Shown one piece after another: positions 44,755 through 53,801 of a DNA stretch of 64,000 nucleotides. This stretch comes from Bittarella massiliensis (ex Durand et al. 2017). GTDB lineage: Bacteria > Bacillota > Clostridia > Oscillospirales > Ruminococcaceae. Both the position numbers and the translations under genes were made by a program. Each line of letters starts with the position of its first letter. Position 1 is the stretch's first letter. The notes under the pieces were generated by a model. That model was given only the letters and a program-made list of their open reading frames with translations. It had not been told where the DNA came from and ran no database searches. The stretch covers positions 186,001 through 250,000 of the forward strand of contig NZ_JABFCL010000002.1 of assembly GCF_017566145.1 (NCBI RefSeq). The letters are read 5' to 3'.

Positions 44755-44784
44755 CGGCCTTTGTATTATAGCAAGGGCCGTTTT
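44755..44784 (+). terminator. Intrinsic terminator closing cassette 4
   Basis: A 9-bp stem with one wobble (44755-44763 with 44772-44780), followed by TTTT. Confidence 0.65.
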
Positions 44785-44820
44785 CGATTTGTGCGGATAG
44801 GAAAACATCAATAATTCCAA

Positions 44821-44940
44821 CCAAACGGAATAAAGTCGTCTAAACGGAATAGACAGGCAGGGAGGCCCTCGGTAAAATACATCGTGTGAGATGGACGCAT
44901 GGCGTCCTATTTTTCACGAAGAAAGTTAGTGCAATCTAAC
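44821..44940 (+). promoter_or_regulatory. Control region of the cassette 5 ECF operon
   Basis: Direct repeats AAACGGAATA at 44823 and 44842 (19 bases apart). The second abuts the -35 TAGACA (44850-44855), which is 17 bases from TAAAAT (44873-44878). GTTAG-TGCAAT-CTAAC lies further down at 44925-44940, right before the ribosome site. Confidence 0.6.
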
Positions 44941-44958
44941 CAAAAAGGAGAGAACATT

Positions 44959-45564
44959 ATGTCTGAACCAGTCAAGGGCCGCGGGATGAGCGGCAAAGAT
45001 GTCATTACCGTGGGGATTTTCTCCGCCATTTACTTTGTCATCAACTTTGCCTTTATGCTTCTGGGCGGGCTGCACCCGCTGCTTTGGATCTTGATGCCGG
45101 GCTTTATCGCTCTGTTTACCGGCATTCCATATCTCATGATGTGCGCCAAGGTGCAGAAGGTGGGCTCCGTCCTGCTGATGGGACTCATCACGGGCCTCAT
45201 TTACTATGTCACCGGGCAATTCACCGTTGTGATCCTGGTATCCTTCGTTCTGGCCTGCGGCTTGGCTGAAATTACCCGTGTCATCACCCACTACCGGAGC
45301 ATGGCCGGCAACCTGGTATCCTTTGTGCTGTTCTCTGTGGGCATGGTGGGCTCTCCGCTCCCGATCTGGCTGATGCGGGAGGACTTCCTGCGGCAGATCA
45401 CAGAACAAGGGATGCCAGCGGACTATGTGAACACTCTGGCGGCCCTTTCCTCCAATGGGATGCTGATCGTTCTGTTCCTGGCTCCTGTTGTTGGAGCGGT
45501 CATCGGCGGCATCCTTGCCCGCGCCATGTTCCGCAAGCACTTTGAAAAGGCTGGCCTGGTGTAA
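44959..45564 (+). CDS. ECF transporter S component, MptD/Trep_Strep-like, cassette 5
   Basis: A 201-residue membrane protein: MSGKDVITVGIFSAIYFVINFAFMLLGGLHPLLW at the start, ARAMFRKHFEKAGLV at the end, about six hydrophobic helices. By eye it is closer to the cassette 3 copy than to cassette 1. ATG 44959 follows AAAGGAGAG. The frame extends upstream through the operator, which is rejected as coding. Confidence 0.84.
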   Translation: MSEPVKGRGMSGKDVITVGIFSAIYFVINFAFMLLGGLHPLLWILMPGFIALFTGIPYLMMCAKVQKVGSVLLMGLITGLIYYVTGQFTVVILVSFVLACGLAEITRVITHYRSMAGNLVSFVLFSVGMVGSPLPIWLMREDFLRQITEQGMPADYVNTLAALSSNGMLIVLFLAPVVGAVIGGILARAMFRKHFEKAGLV

Positions 45565-45565
45565 G

Positions 45566-46240
45566 ATGGGGAACGGGAAGAAATCGATCTTTGACCCGAG
45601 AGCTGGACTGTGGATTCTGATCGCCGCCAATATCATCGCGTTCAGCGACCATACTCTGTGGGTGGAACTGGCGCTGGTCGCTCTGCTGCTGGCACTGATG
45701 GTTGTCCACAGAAGATTTACAATGGCAGTCAAATGGGCTGTTGGATATTGCGCCCTGCTGGTCTTTCAACAGGTGATCCTGCCGGCGTCGCCTATGATCA
45801 TCGCCACCAGTTTTACCATCTTTGCCACCTATACCCGCCGGATGTTCCCCTGCCTGATGACCGGATCGCTGATGTTGAAATGCACTCCTTTGCGCTACCT
45901 GATCGTAGGGCTGCGGCAGTTACATATTCCCCAGAAGCTGATCGTGGCTATATCCGTGACACTGCGGTACTTCCCCGCTATCCGGGAGGAGATCGGCCAC
46001 ATCCGGGACGCGATGAAGCTGCGGAATATCCGGGGGTTCAGCCGCTTGGAGTGTACGGTGATGCCCCTCATGGTGTCCGCTACGGAGACGGCGGAGGAGC
46101 TCTCCGCGGCGGCCGTGACCCGAGGAATCGAAAATCCAGCCCGAAAGACCAGCGCCGTGTCCTTGCGTCTAATGCCGGTGGACTTGATTGGGATGCTGTT
46201 GGTCCTGGCCTTGCTGATAGGCTCATTTGTGGTACAATAA
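45566..46240 (+). CDS. ECF transporter T component, cassette 5
   Basis: A 224-residue T component starting MGNGKKSIFDPRAGLWILI, where the usual LDPRTK motif reads FDPRAG. The coupling motifs are KLRNIRGFS near residue 154 and AVTRGIEN near 187. Four to five membrane helices. It starts one base after the S stop without a clear ribosome site of its own, so translation is probably coupled. Confidence 0.86.
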   Translation: MGNGKKSIFDPRAGLWILIAANIIAFSDHTLWVELALVALLLALMVVHRRFTMAVKWAVGYCALLVFQQVILPASPMIIATSFTIFATYTRRMFPCLMTGSLMLKCTPLRYLIVGLRQLHIPQKLIVAISVTLRYFPAIREEIGHIRDAMKLRNIRGFSRLECTVMPLMVSATETAEELSAAAVTRGIENPARKTSAVSLRLMPVDLIGMLLVLALLIGSFVVQ

Positions 46241-46252
46241 GGGGGAGTGACA

Positions 46253-47635
46253 ATGATAGGTTTGGAACAGGTTTCCTTTGGCTATGGAGAAAAACAGGAA
46301 ACGCTTTCCCATGTCAGCGCCACTGTTGCCCGCGGAGAGTGCGTCCTGCTGTGCGGGGCCTCCGGCTGCGGAAAGACCACGGTGACGAAGCTGATCAACG
46401 GCCTGATCCCGGCTTTTACTCCCGGATGCCGTCTGGAAGGGCGGGTGATGGTAAATGGGCTTGCGCCGCGGGAAACACCCATGTATGAACTGGCCCAGCG
46501 GGTAGGCTCTGTGTTTCAAAATCCAAAGTCCCAGTTTTTTAATCTGGACACCGACAGCGAACTGGCCTTTGGGCTGGAAAATGAGGGCCGTCCGCCGGAA
46601 GAGATCCGCCGCCGCGTGGAGCAGGTCGCGGAAACACTGCACCTCCAGGAACTGCGCGGGAAAAACATCTTTTCTCTGTCCGGTGGGCAAAAGCAGCTTC
46701 TGGCCTTTGGCTCTGTTTATGCCATGGGCCCTGAAATCTATGTGCTGGACGAGCCGACAGCCAATCTGGATCGGGAGGCCATTGCCCGGCTCCACGACCA
46801 GATCGCCGCTTTGAAGCGGCAGGGCTGCACAATCGTGGTGGCGGAGCATCGCCTGTACTTTCTCACCGATCTCATCGACCGGGCGTTTTATCTTCGGAGC
46901 GGGGGGCTGGAGCGCGTCTTCACCGGGGAGCAGTTTCGCAGCCTGCCAGACCCGGAGCGGGAGGCCCTGGGGCTGCGTACCCTGACCCCGGCGGTATGCA
47001 CGCTCCCCGCTGTGGAATCGGCCGGCAGCGAAGAAGGGCTGTCTGTGGAGGGCTTAACCTGCAGCTTTCGCAAAGGAGCTCCCGTGTTCCGGGATCTGTC
47101 CTTTTCCGCCCGCCCCGGCGAGGTGGTGGCAATCACCGGACCCAACGGCGTGGGCAAGACCACACTTTCCCGCTGCCTTTGCGGGCTGCTGAAAGAACAA
47201 GCGGGACAAATTCTGCTGAACGGAAAGCCTCTGGATCGAAAAGGCCGCCAGCGGTCGGCTTTCTGTGTCATGCAGGATGTAAACCATCAGCTGTTCTCCG
47301 ACAGCGTGTGGGGAGAGTGCCGGATGTCTGCGCCGGAGGCATCTGACAATCAGATTTCGGAGGTGCTGGACAGCCTCCACCTGCTGTCCTTTCGGGAGCG
47401 GCATCCGATGTCCCTCTCCGGGGGACAGAAGCAGAGGCTGGCAGTAGCTACGGCCCTGCTGTCGGAGAAGCCGGTGCTGATTTTTGACGAGCCCACCAGC
47501 GGTTTGGACTATGCCCGTATGGTGGAGGTGTCCGGGGTGATCCGCAGTCTGGCAAGGCATGGGCGGATCGTTCTGGTGGTTACCCATGACCAAGAATTCA
47601 TGCAGAGAGCCTGTGACCGGGTGCTGCGATTGTAA
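46253..47635 (+). CDS. ECF transporter fused double ATPase, cassette 5
   Basis: A 460-residue double ATPase, shorter than its two paralogues. Domain 1: CGASGCGKTT, FQNPKSQFFN, LSGGQKQLLA, YVLDEPTANLD, AEHRL. Domain 2: GPNGVGKTT, MQDVNHQLF, LSGGQKQRLAV, LIFDEPTSGLD, VTHDQ. The signal for the start is ATG 46253, six bases after AAGGGGGAG; GTG 46247 lies inside that site. An AraC gene follows after 13 bases in the same transcript. Confidence 0.91.
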   Translation: MIGLEQVSFGYGEKQETLSHVSATVARGECVLLCGASGCGKTTVTKLINGLIPAFTPGCRLEGRVMVNGLAPRETPMYELAQRVGSVFQNPKSQFFNLDTDSELAFGLENEGRPPEEIRRRVEQVAETLHLQELRGKNIFSLSGGQKQLLAFGSVYAMGPEIYVLDEPTANLDREAIARLHDQIAALKRQGCTIVVAEHRLYFLTDLIDRAFYLRSGGLERVFTGEQFRSLPDPEREALGLRTLTPAVCTLPAVESAGSEEGLSVEGLTCSFRKGAPVFRDLSFSARPGEVVAITGPNGVGKTTLSRCLCGLLKEQAGQILLNGKPLDRKGRQRSAFCVMQDVNHQLFSDSVWGECRMSAPEASDNQISEVLDSLHLLSFRERHPMSLSGGQKQRLAVATALLSEKPVLIFDEPTSGLDYARMVEVSGVIRSLARHGRIVLVVTHDQEFMQRACDRVLRL

Positions 47636-47648
47636 AAGGAGAAATTTC

Positions 47649-48599
47649 ATGCTGGAGCAAGTAATGGCAGACAACGGATTCCCTGTCCCGCTGGTGGAGG
47701 GTGGAAACTGCCGGGTCTTTCAGTTTCACAGCGGTACCGGAGAGGGGATCATGACACAATACGATCTGTTCCCCGGCGTATCCCTGATGTACAACGATTT
47801 CCATATGGAGAGCTATGATTCCGCGTTCCGTACAACGGAGGATCTGCTGTGCATTGATTACTGCCGCCAGGGGCGCATGGAGTACCCTGCCGGCCCGGAT
47901 GCGTACTCCTATGTAGAGGCGGGCGACCTGAAGCTGGACCGGCGGCTGGAGCACCAGGGCCATTTTACCTTCCCCCTTGCCCATTATCACGGGATCACCG
48001 TTGGCTTTGCGCTCCCCCAGGCCGCCCAATCGCTGAAGGAGTGGATACGGGAATTTCCGGTGGATCTGGCCCGGCTCCAGAATAAATTCTGCTCCAGTCG
48101 CCATCCCAAGGTGCTCCATGGGGCGCCCTCCATCGATCACATTTTTCAGGAGCTCTACGCGGTGCCGGAGCAGATCAAGATTCCTTATTTCCGCATCAAA
48201 GTACTGGAATTGCTCCTGTATCTGGACGCGCTGGAACTGCCAAAGGATGCGGAAAAGCCTTACTTCTATAAATCCCAGGTGGAAAAAGTGAAGGCTATCC
48301 ATCGGTTATTGACGGGGGAGCTGGAACGCCACTATACGATTGCGGAATTGTCCGAACGGTTTTCTGTCCCTGCTACGGCGCTGAAGGAGTGCTTCAAGTC
48401 GATTTATGGGCAACCCATCAACACCTATATGCGTAATTTCCGCATGGACCAGGCCGCGCTTCTGCTCCAGCAGGAGCCTCAAATGGGAGTGGCAGAGATC
48501 GCCGGCCGGGTAGGTTATGACAGCTCCAGCAAATTTGCCGCCGCATTCAGGGAAGTCAAGGGCAAGACGCCCCTGGAGTACCGGCGGGAAAGCCAATAA
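47649..48599 (+). CDS. AraC-family transcriptional regulator, cassette 5
   Basis: A 316-residue regulator with the double HTH at about 215-315 (YTIAELSERFSVPATALKECFKSIYGQPINTYMRNFRMDQAALLL; VAEIAGRVGYDSSSKFAAAFREVKGKTPLEYRRES). Unlike the other AraC genes it lies between the ECF operon and the ABC pair, cotranscribed with the former. Similar sequence (CCAAAC start, ACGGA core) precedes the -35 of both the ECF promoter and the ABC promoter at the same distance, so it probably controls both. ATG 47649 follows AAGGAGAAA. Confidence 0.87.
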   Translation: MLEQVMADNGFPVPLVEGGNCRVFQFHSGTGEGIMTQYDLFPGVSLMYNDFHMESYDSAFRTTEDLLCIDYCRQGRMEYPAGPDAYSYVEAGDLKLDRRLEHQGHFTFPLAHYHGITVGFALPQAAQSLKEWIREFPVDLARLQNKFCSSRHPKVLHGAPSIDHIFQELYAVPEQIKIPYFRIKVLELLLYLDALELPKDAEKPYFYKSQVEKVKAIHRLLTGELERHYTIAELSERFSVPATALKECFKSIYGQPINTYMRNFRMDQAALLLQQEPQMGVAEIAGRVGYDSSSKFAAAFREVKGKTPLEYRRESQ

Positions 48600-48609
48600 A
48601 TTTTTCCGT

Positions 48610-48706
48610 CCAAACAGGACCAGACCGGCAGGACGGAGCGGACAGAGCGGTAAGAATCCCTTATAATCGTTGTAGTTAGTGTAAGCAAACTACAACGATT
48701 TTTTTT
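48610..48706 (+). promoter_or_regulatory. Control region of the cassette 5 ABC pair: promoter and GTTAG box in a terminator-like hairpin
   Basis: CGGACA (48639-48644), 17 bases, TATAAT (48662-48667). The palindrome 48665-48700 contains GTTAG-TGTAAG-CAAAC (48675-48690; one arm off by one base) and is followed by eight T residues. For transcripts coming from upstream it is a good terminator; for the local promoter it covers the start site. Confidence 0.68.
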
Positions 48707-48722
48707 GAGAGGAGTATTGCAC

Positions 48723-50492
48723 ATGAAGGAACGAACTTGGCTCGGTATCCTGCTCTCCTTCGCCGCACCCTGCCGGGGGAAGATGGCCGGGTCTGTGGTA
48801 CTGGCTATTCTCAGTGTGGCCGGGGGCTTCGTACCGTATCTCGGCGTTTATCAGATCATCCGGCTCTTTCTGGAGCGTCAGGCAGACTGGGAGGGCATTG
48901 TATTTTGGTGCGGCGTGTGTCTGGCCGGCTATGCCGTCAAGGTGGCGGGATATGCCCTGTCCACCATGCTGGCCCATGTATCCGCCTACACGATTTTGGA
49001 GGGCCTGCGCCTTCAGGTGGCGGACCGGCTGATGGGGGCGCCGCTGGGCGAGGTGGAAAGCCGGCCCATTGGCTCCATGAAAAGCACCATCGTGGACCGT
49101 ATTGAAGATGTGGAGCCGCCTCTGGCTCACATGATCCCGGAACTCAGTTCCAATCTTCTGCTGCCTCTGGTCGTGGTCATCGCCATGTTCGCCATCGACT
49201 GGCGGATGGGCCTCGCCCTGCTGGTGACCATCCCGGTGGCGCTCATCCCCATGACCTTCGGGATGCGGACCTATAACAAGAATTACGCCGCCTACATGGA
49301 GGCCAACGCCCATGTGAACAGCGTGATCGTGGAATATGTAGAGGGCATTCAGGTGGTGAAGGCGTTCAGCCAGGGGGAGCGATCCTATCAGAAATTCGCC
49401 CAGGCGGTGGCCTCCTTCCGGGACTTCACCATGGGATGGTTCCGCTGCACCTGGGCCTCCATGAATCTGTGCCTGTCCATTCTGCCGACCACCCTGCTGG
49501 GGACCCTGCCGGCGGGCGTCGCGCTCTATCAGGCGGGGATACTGGACCCGGCCCAAGTGACGCTCTGCCTGATGCTGGCCCTGGGAATCGTGTCCCCCCT
49601 GATGAGCGCCACCGCCTTCATCAACTCCATGAAAAGTATGCAGTTTGCAGTAAAGGACACCCGTGAACTGCTGAATTTGCCCCAGCTCACGCAGGCGGAG
49701 CAGAATGTCCATCTGGAAGGCAGCGGCATCCAGATGCGGGATGTATCTTTTTCCTATGGCGGGACAGAGGGCAAGGAGGTGCTTCGCCATCTGAACCTGA
49801 CCATCCCACAGGGAAAATTCACCGCCCTGGTGGGGCCGTCGGGCGGCGGAAAGTCTACCATCGCCCGGCTGACCGCCCGGTTTTGGGATGTGACGGGAGG
49901 CTCCATCACCCTGGGCGGACAGGACATCCGCAAGCTCCCGCTGAAGCAGCTCTCCCAGTCCATCAGTTTCGTCACGCAGGACAACTTCCTCTTTGACTGC
50001 TCCCTGAAAGAGAACATCCGGCTGGGGCGTCCGGGGGCCTCGGACGAGGAGGTGCTGGCGGCTGCTCAGGCGGCCCAGTGCGAAGAATTTATCGGCCGGC
50101 TGGAGCATGGCTGGGATACGACGGCCGGAGACGCGGGCAAGCAGCTCTCCGGCGGGGAGCGTCAGCGCATCGCCATCGCCCGCGCCATTTTGAAGGACGC
50201 CCCCATTGTGATTTTGGACGAGGCGACCGCCTTCACTGATCCCGAGAATGAGGACAAAATCCAACGCTCCATTATGGCGCTTTCCAGGGGGAAAACGCTT
50301 CTGGTCATCGCCCACCGGCTCTCCACCATCCAGAACGCGGACCAGATCGTGGTGCTGGAGAAAGGGAGCGTTGCAGACTGTGGCACACAGGAAGAACTGC
50401 TGGGCCGCTGCCCGCTGTATCAGACCCTTTGGACGGCCCATGTGGGGGCACGAAACTGGGCGGTCACATCCGGCAAAAAGGAGGGGAATTGA
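48723..50492 (+). CDS. Exporter-fold ABC half-transporter, A type, cassette 5
   Basis: A 589-residue protein with A-type segment APLGEVESRPIGSMKSTIVDRIEDVEPPLAHMIPE. ATPase: GPSGGGKST, TQDNFLFDCS, LSGGERQRIA, VILDEATAFTDPENE, IAHRLST. ATG 48723 is chosen because GAGAGGAG lies nine bases upstream; GTATTGC-side upstream codons add nothing conserved. The QDNFLFD Q-loop groups it with the A genes of the TetR cassettes. Confidence 0.88.
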   Translation: MKERTWLGILLSFAAPCRGKMAGSVVLAILSVAGGFVPYLGVYQIIRLFLERQADWEGIVFWCGVCLAGYAVKVAGYALSTMLAHVSAYTILEGLRLQVADRLMGAPLGEVESRPIGSMKSTIVDRIEDVEPPLAHMIPELSSNLLLPLVVVIAMFAIDWRMGLALLVTIPVALIPMTFGMRTYNKNYAAYMEANAHVNSVIVEYVEGIQVVKAFSQGERSYQKFAQAVASFRDFTMGWFRCTWASMNLCLSILPTTLLGTLPAGVALYQAGILDPAQVTLCLMLALGIVSPLMSATAFINSMKSMQFAVKDTRELLNLPQLTQAEQNVHLEGSGIQMRDVSFSYGGTEGKEVLRHLNLTIPQGKFTALVGPSGGGKSTIARLTARFWDVTGGSITLGGQDIRKLPLKQLSQSISFVTQDNFLFDCSLKENIRLGRPGASDEEVLAAAQAAQCEEFIGRLEHGWDTTAGDAGKQLSGGERQRIAIARAILKDAPIVILDEATAFTDPENEDKIQRSIMALSRGKTLLVIAHRLSTIQNADQIVVLEKGSVADCGTQEELLGRCPLYQTLWTAHVGARNWAVTSGKKEGN

Positions 50493-50493
50493 G

Positions 50494-52242
50494 ATGTTTC
50501 ACAGCGTAGGACGCATTATGGGATGGGCAAAGAACTATCGAAAGCGAATGATTCTGGGCTTTGTGTGCTCGTTTTTTGCAACATGGTGTACCGCGGGGCC
50601 GGTGATGCTGGCGGCCTGGGCCCTGGGGCGGATGATCGGGAACGCCTGGGGAGAGAATGAGCTTTCCGGCTCTCTCCCATGGCTGTGCTTATCTGGCATC
50701 GTCGTTCTGATCCTGCTGCGGTTTTTCTTCACCTATTGGAAAAACCGGCTCCAGGAGAGCATCGGAACGGAACGGGCGGCAGAGCAGCGGATGGAACTGG
50801 GAGATGTGCTGAAACGGGTGTCCCTTGGGTACTTTGCCAAAAACAATCTGGGGGACATTTTGGCGGCGCTCACCACGGAGTTGAGTACACTGGAACTCCA
50901 GAGTATGAAAATGGTGGACGCGGTGGTAAACGGTTATATTCAGGTAGCCGTGATCCTGCTGTGCGTGGCGATTTTCTGCCCGCCCGCCGCGCTGGTGGCG
51001 CTGATCGGTGTGCTGGTGTCCGCCTTTGCGCTGCGGGGCATTGGCCGTCAGAGCGCCCGCACCGCTCCTGTGAGCCACCGGGCTCAGGAGGCATTGTCCG
51101 GCGCGGCTGTCGAATACATCCACGGTCTGCCGGTAGTGAAATCCTTTGGACAGGACGGGGTTTCCGTTCAGCGGTTCCGGGACGCCTGCCGGGACAATAA
51201 GGCCATCCGAATCAAAAACGAATTTGGTTTCGTCCCCTGGAACTGCCTGCATCTGTTCGCTCTGCGGGCGGCGTCCGTGGGGCTGGTGCTCGCCGCGGGC
51301 CAGCAGGCTTTGGCAGGCGCTTTACCGCTCCCGTATTTCCTGATGATCGCCCTGTTCTCCTTCACCATTTTCGGCAGTGTGAAGGCCATCAATGACGCGG
51401 CCCACATCCTGTCGGTGACAGATTCGGTGCTGGACCGGCTGGAGGAACTGGAACATACGGATTTCATTGACAAGGGCGGGAAAGAGGTCACGCCGGAGCG
51501 GTTCGATGTGTCCCTCTCCCATGTATCCTTCGGGTATGGGAGCCGCGAGGTACTCCACGATGTGACCTTTACCGCGCCCCAGGGGACCACTACCGCCATT
51601 GTGGGGCCGTCTGGCTCCGGCAAGAGCACGATATGCAATCTGGTGGCCCGCTTCTATGACGCGGACCGCGGCTCCGTGTCAGTGGGCGGCCACGATGTGA
51701 AAGAATTTACCTGCGAAAGCCTGCTGAAAAACATCTCCATGGTCTTTCAAAATGTGTATCTCTTCCAGGACAGTGTAGAGAACAATATCAAATTCGGCTG
51801 CCCCGATGCCACCCACGAGCAGGTGGTGGCCGCCGCCAAAGCTGCCTGCTGCCATGACTTCATCTCGGCCCTGCCGAACGGCTATGGCACCGTGATTGGA
51901 GAGGGCGGCTCCACCCTTTCCGGCGGGGAGAAGCAGCGCATCTCCATCGCCCGGGCCATTTTGAAGGACGCCCCTATCGTCATCCTTGATGAAGCGACCG
52001 CCAGTGTAGACCCGGAGAATGAACACCTGATCCAACAGGCTCTGTCCGCTTTGACAAAGGGGAAAACCATCCTCACCATCGCCCACCGGCTGGCTACCAT
52101 CCAGCACGCGGATCAGATTCTGGTGGTGGAGGATGGCCGTATCGCCCAGCGGGGTACCCATGCGGAACTGATGGCCCAGGGCGGCTTGTACCGGCGGTTT
52201 ATTGAGATTCGGGAACAGGCCGAGGGCTGGAGATTGGCGTGA
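50494..52242 (+). CDS. Exporter-fold ABC half-transporter, B type, cassette 5
   Basis: A 582-residue partner starting MFHSVGRIMGWAKNYRKRM. B-type segment VSLGYFAKNNLGDILAALTTELS. ATPase: GPSGSGKST, VFQNVYLFQDS, LSGGEKQRIS, VILDEATASVDPENE, IAHRLAT. ATG lies one base after the A stop, with AAGGAGGGGAA before it; the in-frame extension upstream is a shadow of the A gene. The GCPDATHEQVV(A/E)AAK segment is shared with the B genes at 29337 and 55595. Confidence 0.88.
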   Translation: MFHSVGRIMGWAKNYRKRMILGFVCSFFATWCTAGPVMLAAWALGRMIGNAWGENELSGSLPWLCLSGIVVLILLRFFFTYWKNRLQESIGTERAAEQRMELGDVLKRVSLGYFAKNNLGDILAALTTELSTLELQSMKMVDAVVNGYIQVAVILLCVAIFCPPAALVALIGVLVSAFALRGIGRQSARTAPVSHRAQEALSGAAVEYIHGLPVVKSFGQDGVSVQRFRDACRDNKAIRIKNEFGFVPWNCLHLFALRAASVGLVLAAGQQALAGALPLPYFLMIALFSFTIFGSVKAINDAAHILSVTDSVLDRLEELEHTDFIDKGGKEVTPERFDVSLSHVSFGYGSREVLHDVTFTAPQGTTTAIVGPSGSGKSTICNLVARFYDADRGSVSVGGHDVKEFTCESLLKNISMVFQNVYLFQDSVENNIKFGCPDATHEQVVAAAKAACCHDFISALPNGYGTVIGEGGSTLSGGEKQRISIARAILKDAPIVILDEATASVDPENEHLIQQALSALTKGKTILTIAHRLATIQHADQILVVEDGRIAQRGTHAELMAQGGLYRRFIEIREQAEGWRLA

Positions 52243-52637
52243 AGAAAAGAGTGAAACGGCAACACGGCACATCACTTCATGCCTCTGGCGAAGACTATCT
52301 GGAGGCCGTGCTGGTACTCCAAAAGGAAAAGGGCATGGTACGCTCCGTGGATGTGGCCCGGCACATGGGAGTCTCCAAGCCCAGCGTGTGTCACGCGGTA
52401 GCTACCCTAAAAGAAGGGGGCTTCCTCACCATGGACGGGGACTTCTTCCTCCGCCTGACCGATGTGGGCAGGGAGGTAGCCGAACAGACCTATGAAAAAC
52501 ACTGCTTCTTTACCCGCTTGTTGACGGAGGCAGGTGTCGATCCAAAGACAGCAGAACAGGACGCCTGCCGCATGGAGCATATGATCAGCGAGAACAGTTT
52601 TCGGCATCTGAAGCAGAGTATGGACAAAAAGAAATAG
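52239..52637 (+). CDS. DtxR/MntR-family metal-dependent regulator, cassette 5
   Basis: About 132 residues, with a basic N-terminal extension (KKRVKRQHGTS) before LHASGEDYLEAVLVLQKEKG. The ligand set is as in the other copies: SGEDYLE, KHCFF, ACRMEHMIS. The GTG start overlaps the stop of ABC-B and has GGAG six bases before it; a GTG five codons in (52251) is possible. The C terminus ends MDKKK, differing from the cassette 1 and 3 copies after residue 108. Confidence 0.85.
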   Translation: MKKRVKRQHGTSLHASGEDYLEAVLVLQKEKGMVRSVDVARHMGVSKPSVCHAVATLKEGGFLTMDGDFFLRLTDVGREVAEQTYEKHCFFTRLLTEAGVDPKTAEQDACRMEHMISENSFRHLKQSMDKKK

Positions 52638-52655
52638 CCGCAGGAGGTGAGGCTG

Positions 52656-52952
52656 GTGACAGGGATGGCCGTGCTGCAATACGGGAATTTGCGTATTGAC
52701 CCAAATGAACGCAGGGTCTATGTAAATGAACAAGTTGTGGAATTGACCACGATGGAGTTCAATATTCTATATTATCTGGCTTTACACCCCGGCTGGACTT
52801 TTACCCGGGAGCAGCTTTACCGATATGCAATGTCTGACGACTTTGCTTCCGGCCTCGAAAGCGTCACCAGCCGGATCTACAAGATACGGAAAAAACTAAA
52901 TATCAATGGGATTCAAACGGTACACGGATACGGTTATCGCTTTGAGAAGTAA
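52656..52952 (+). CDS. Orphan OmpR-type winged-helix protein, cassette 5
   Basis: 98 residues, GTG start eight bases after AGGAGG. Winged-helix domain only (VELTTMEFNILYYLALHPGWTFTREQLYRYA; VTSRIYKIRKKL). Very close to the copies at 44441 and 58366. Confidence 0.75.
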   Translation: MTGMAVLQYGNLRIDPNERRVYVNEQVVELTTMEFNILYYLALHPGWTFTREQLYRYAMSDDFASGLESVTSRIYKIRKKLNINGIQTVHGYGYRFEK

Positions 52953-52986
52953 GAGACACTGGTGATTGTAATAGCATATACTTAAT

Positions 52987-53022
52987 AAAAACGCAGCTGC
53001 CAACCAAGGCAGCTGCGTTTTT
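52987..53022 (+). terminator. Intrinsic terminator closing cassette 5
   Basis: A perfect 15-bp stem (52987-53001 with 53008-53022), loop AACCAA, with a T tract. Confidence 0.9.
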
Positions 53023-53078
53023 TGTTTAATGAATAGAATACACCGACCCGCATACGGTTCAGCCGTTATAATTGTGGC

Positions 53079-53133
53079 TTGACAAATACAATCGTTTGAT
53101 TTAAGATAATATCATTATTGGATAATATGATTA
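53079..53133 (+). promoter_or_regulatory. Promoter and paired TetR-type operators, cassette 6
   Basis: TTGACA (53079-53084), 17 bases, TAAGAT (53102-53107). Two small palindromes, TAATATCATTA (53107-53117) and TAATATGATTA (53123-53133), lie 16 bases apart just after the -10. Confidence 0.7.
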
Positions 53134-53152
53134 TCGAAAAGAGGTGAACGAA

Positions 53153-53779
53153 ATGCGTCCTGTAAACGAAAAGCTGCGGAAGGATCTGCTGGAAGCCGGG
53201 AAGCGCGAGTTTATGGAGAACGGCTTCCGGGGGGCATCCTTAAAAAGTATAGCAGCCTCTCTTGGAGTAACAACTGGAGCGATTTACCGCTACTATACGG
53301 ACAAGGAGGCACTGTTTGACGGATTGGTGAGAGAGCCAGCCCAAGAGCTGGTAGAGCGTTATCGGACCCTTCAGCAGACCTTTGCCGGCAGGAGTTTGGA
53401 GGAGCAGCTTCAAAAGCTCCCGGAGGTACCGGACAAGGAAGCCTCCTGGATGATGGACTTTCTCTACGACCACTTTGACGCATTCAAGCTCATCGCCTGC
53501 TGTTCCTCCGGGACAAAGTACGAGCATTACCTGGATACCCTGGCGGAAATTGAGGATCACTCTGGACGGCTTCTGGTGGATCGAATGGTGGAAGCTGGCT
53601 ATCCCATTCGCCGTCTGGATGATGAGCTGATCCACATCATGTCCACCGCACTTTTCAACGGCATGTTTGAAACAATCCGCCATGATATGCCGCGGGAAAA
53701 AGCGATGGTTTATATGGATGACCTGCGGAATTTTTACTCCGCGGGCTGGTTCCGTCTCCTTGGAATACCCTTTGAATAA
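53153..53779 (+). CDS. TetR-family regulator, cassette 6
   Basis: A 208-residue regulator with the TetR HTH at the N terminus (LLEAGKREFMENGFRGASLKSIAASLGVTTGAIYRYYTDKEALFDGLV) and a helical ligand domain (MDFLYDHFDAFKLIACC, IMSTALFNGMFETIRHDMPREKA). ATG 53153 lies six bases after AGAGGTGA. The ligand domain aligns by eye with the cassette 2 TetR, so the two TetR cassettes probably descend from one duplication, or respond to related ligands. Confidence 0.87.
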   Translation: MRPVNEKLRKDLLEAGKREFMENGFRGASLKSIAASLGVTTGAIYRYYTDKEALFDGLVREPAQELVERYRTLQQTFAGRSLEEQLQKLPEVPDKEASWMMDFLYDHFDAFKLIACCSSGTKYEHYLDTLAEIEDHSGRLLVDRMVEAGYPIRRLDDELIHIMSTALFNGMFETIRHDMPREKAMVYMDDLRNFYSAGWFRLLGIPFE

Positions 53780-53801
53780 AGGGTTTTCCTTTTGATTTTA
53801 A

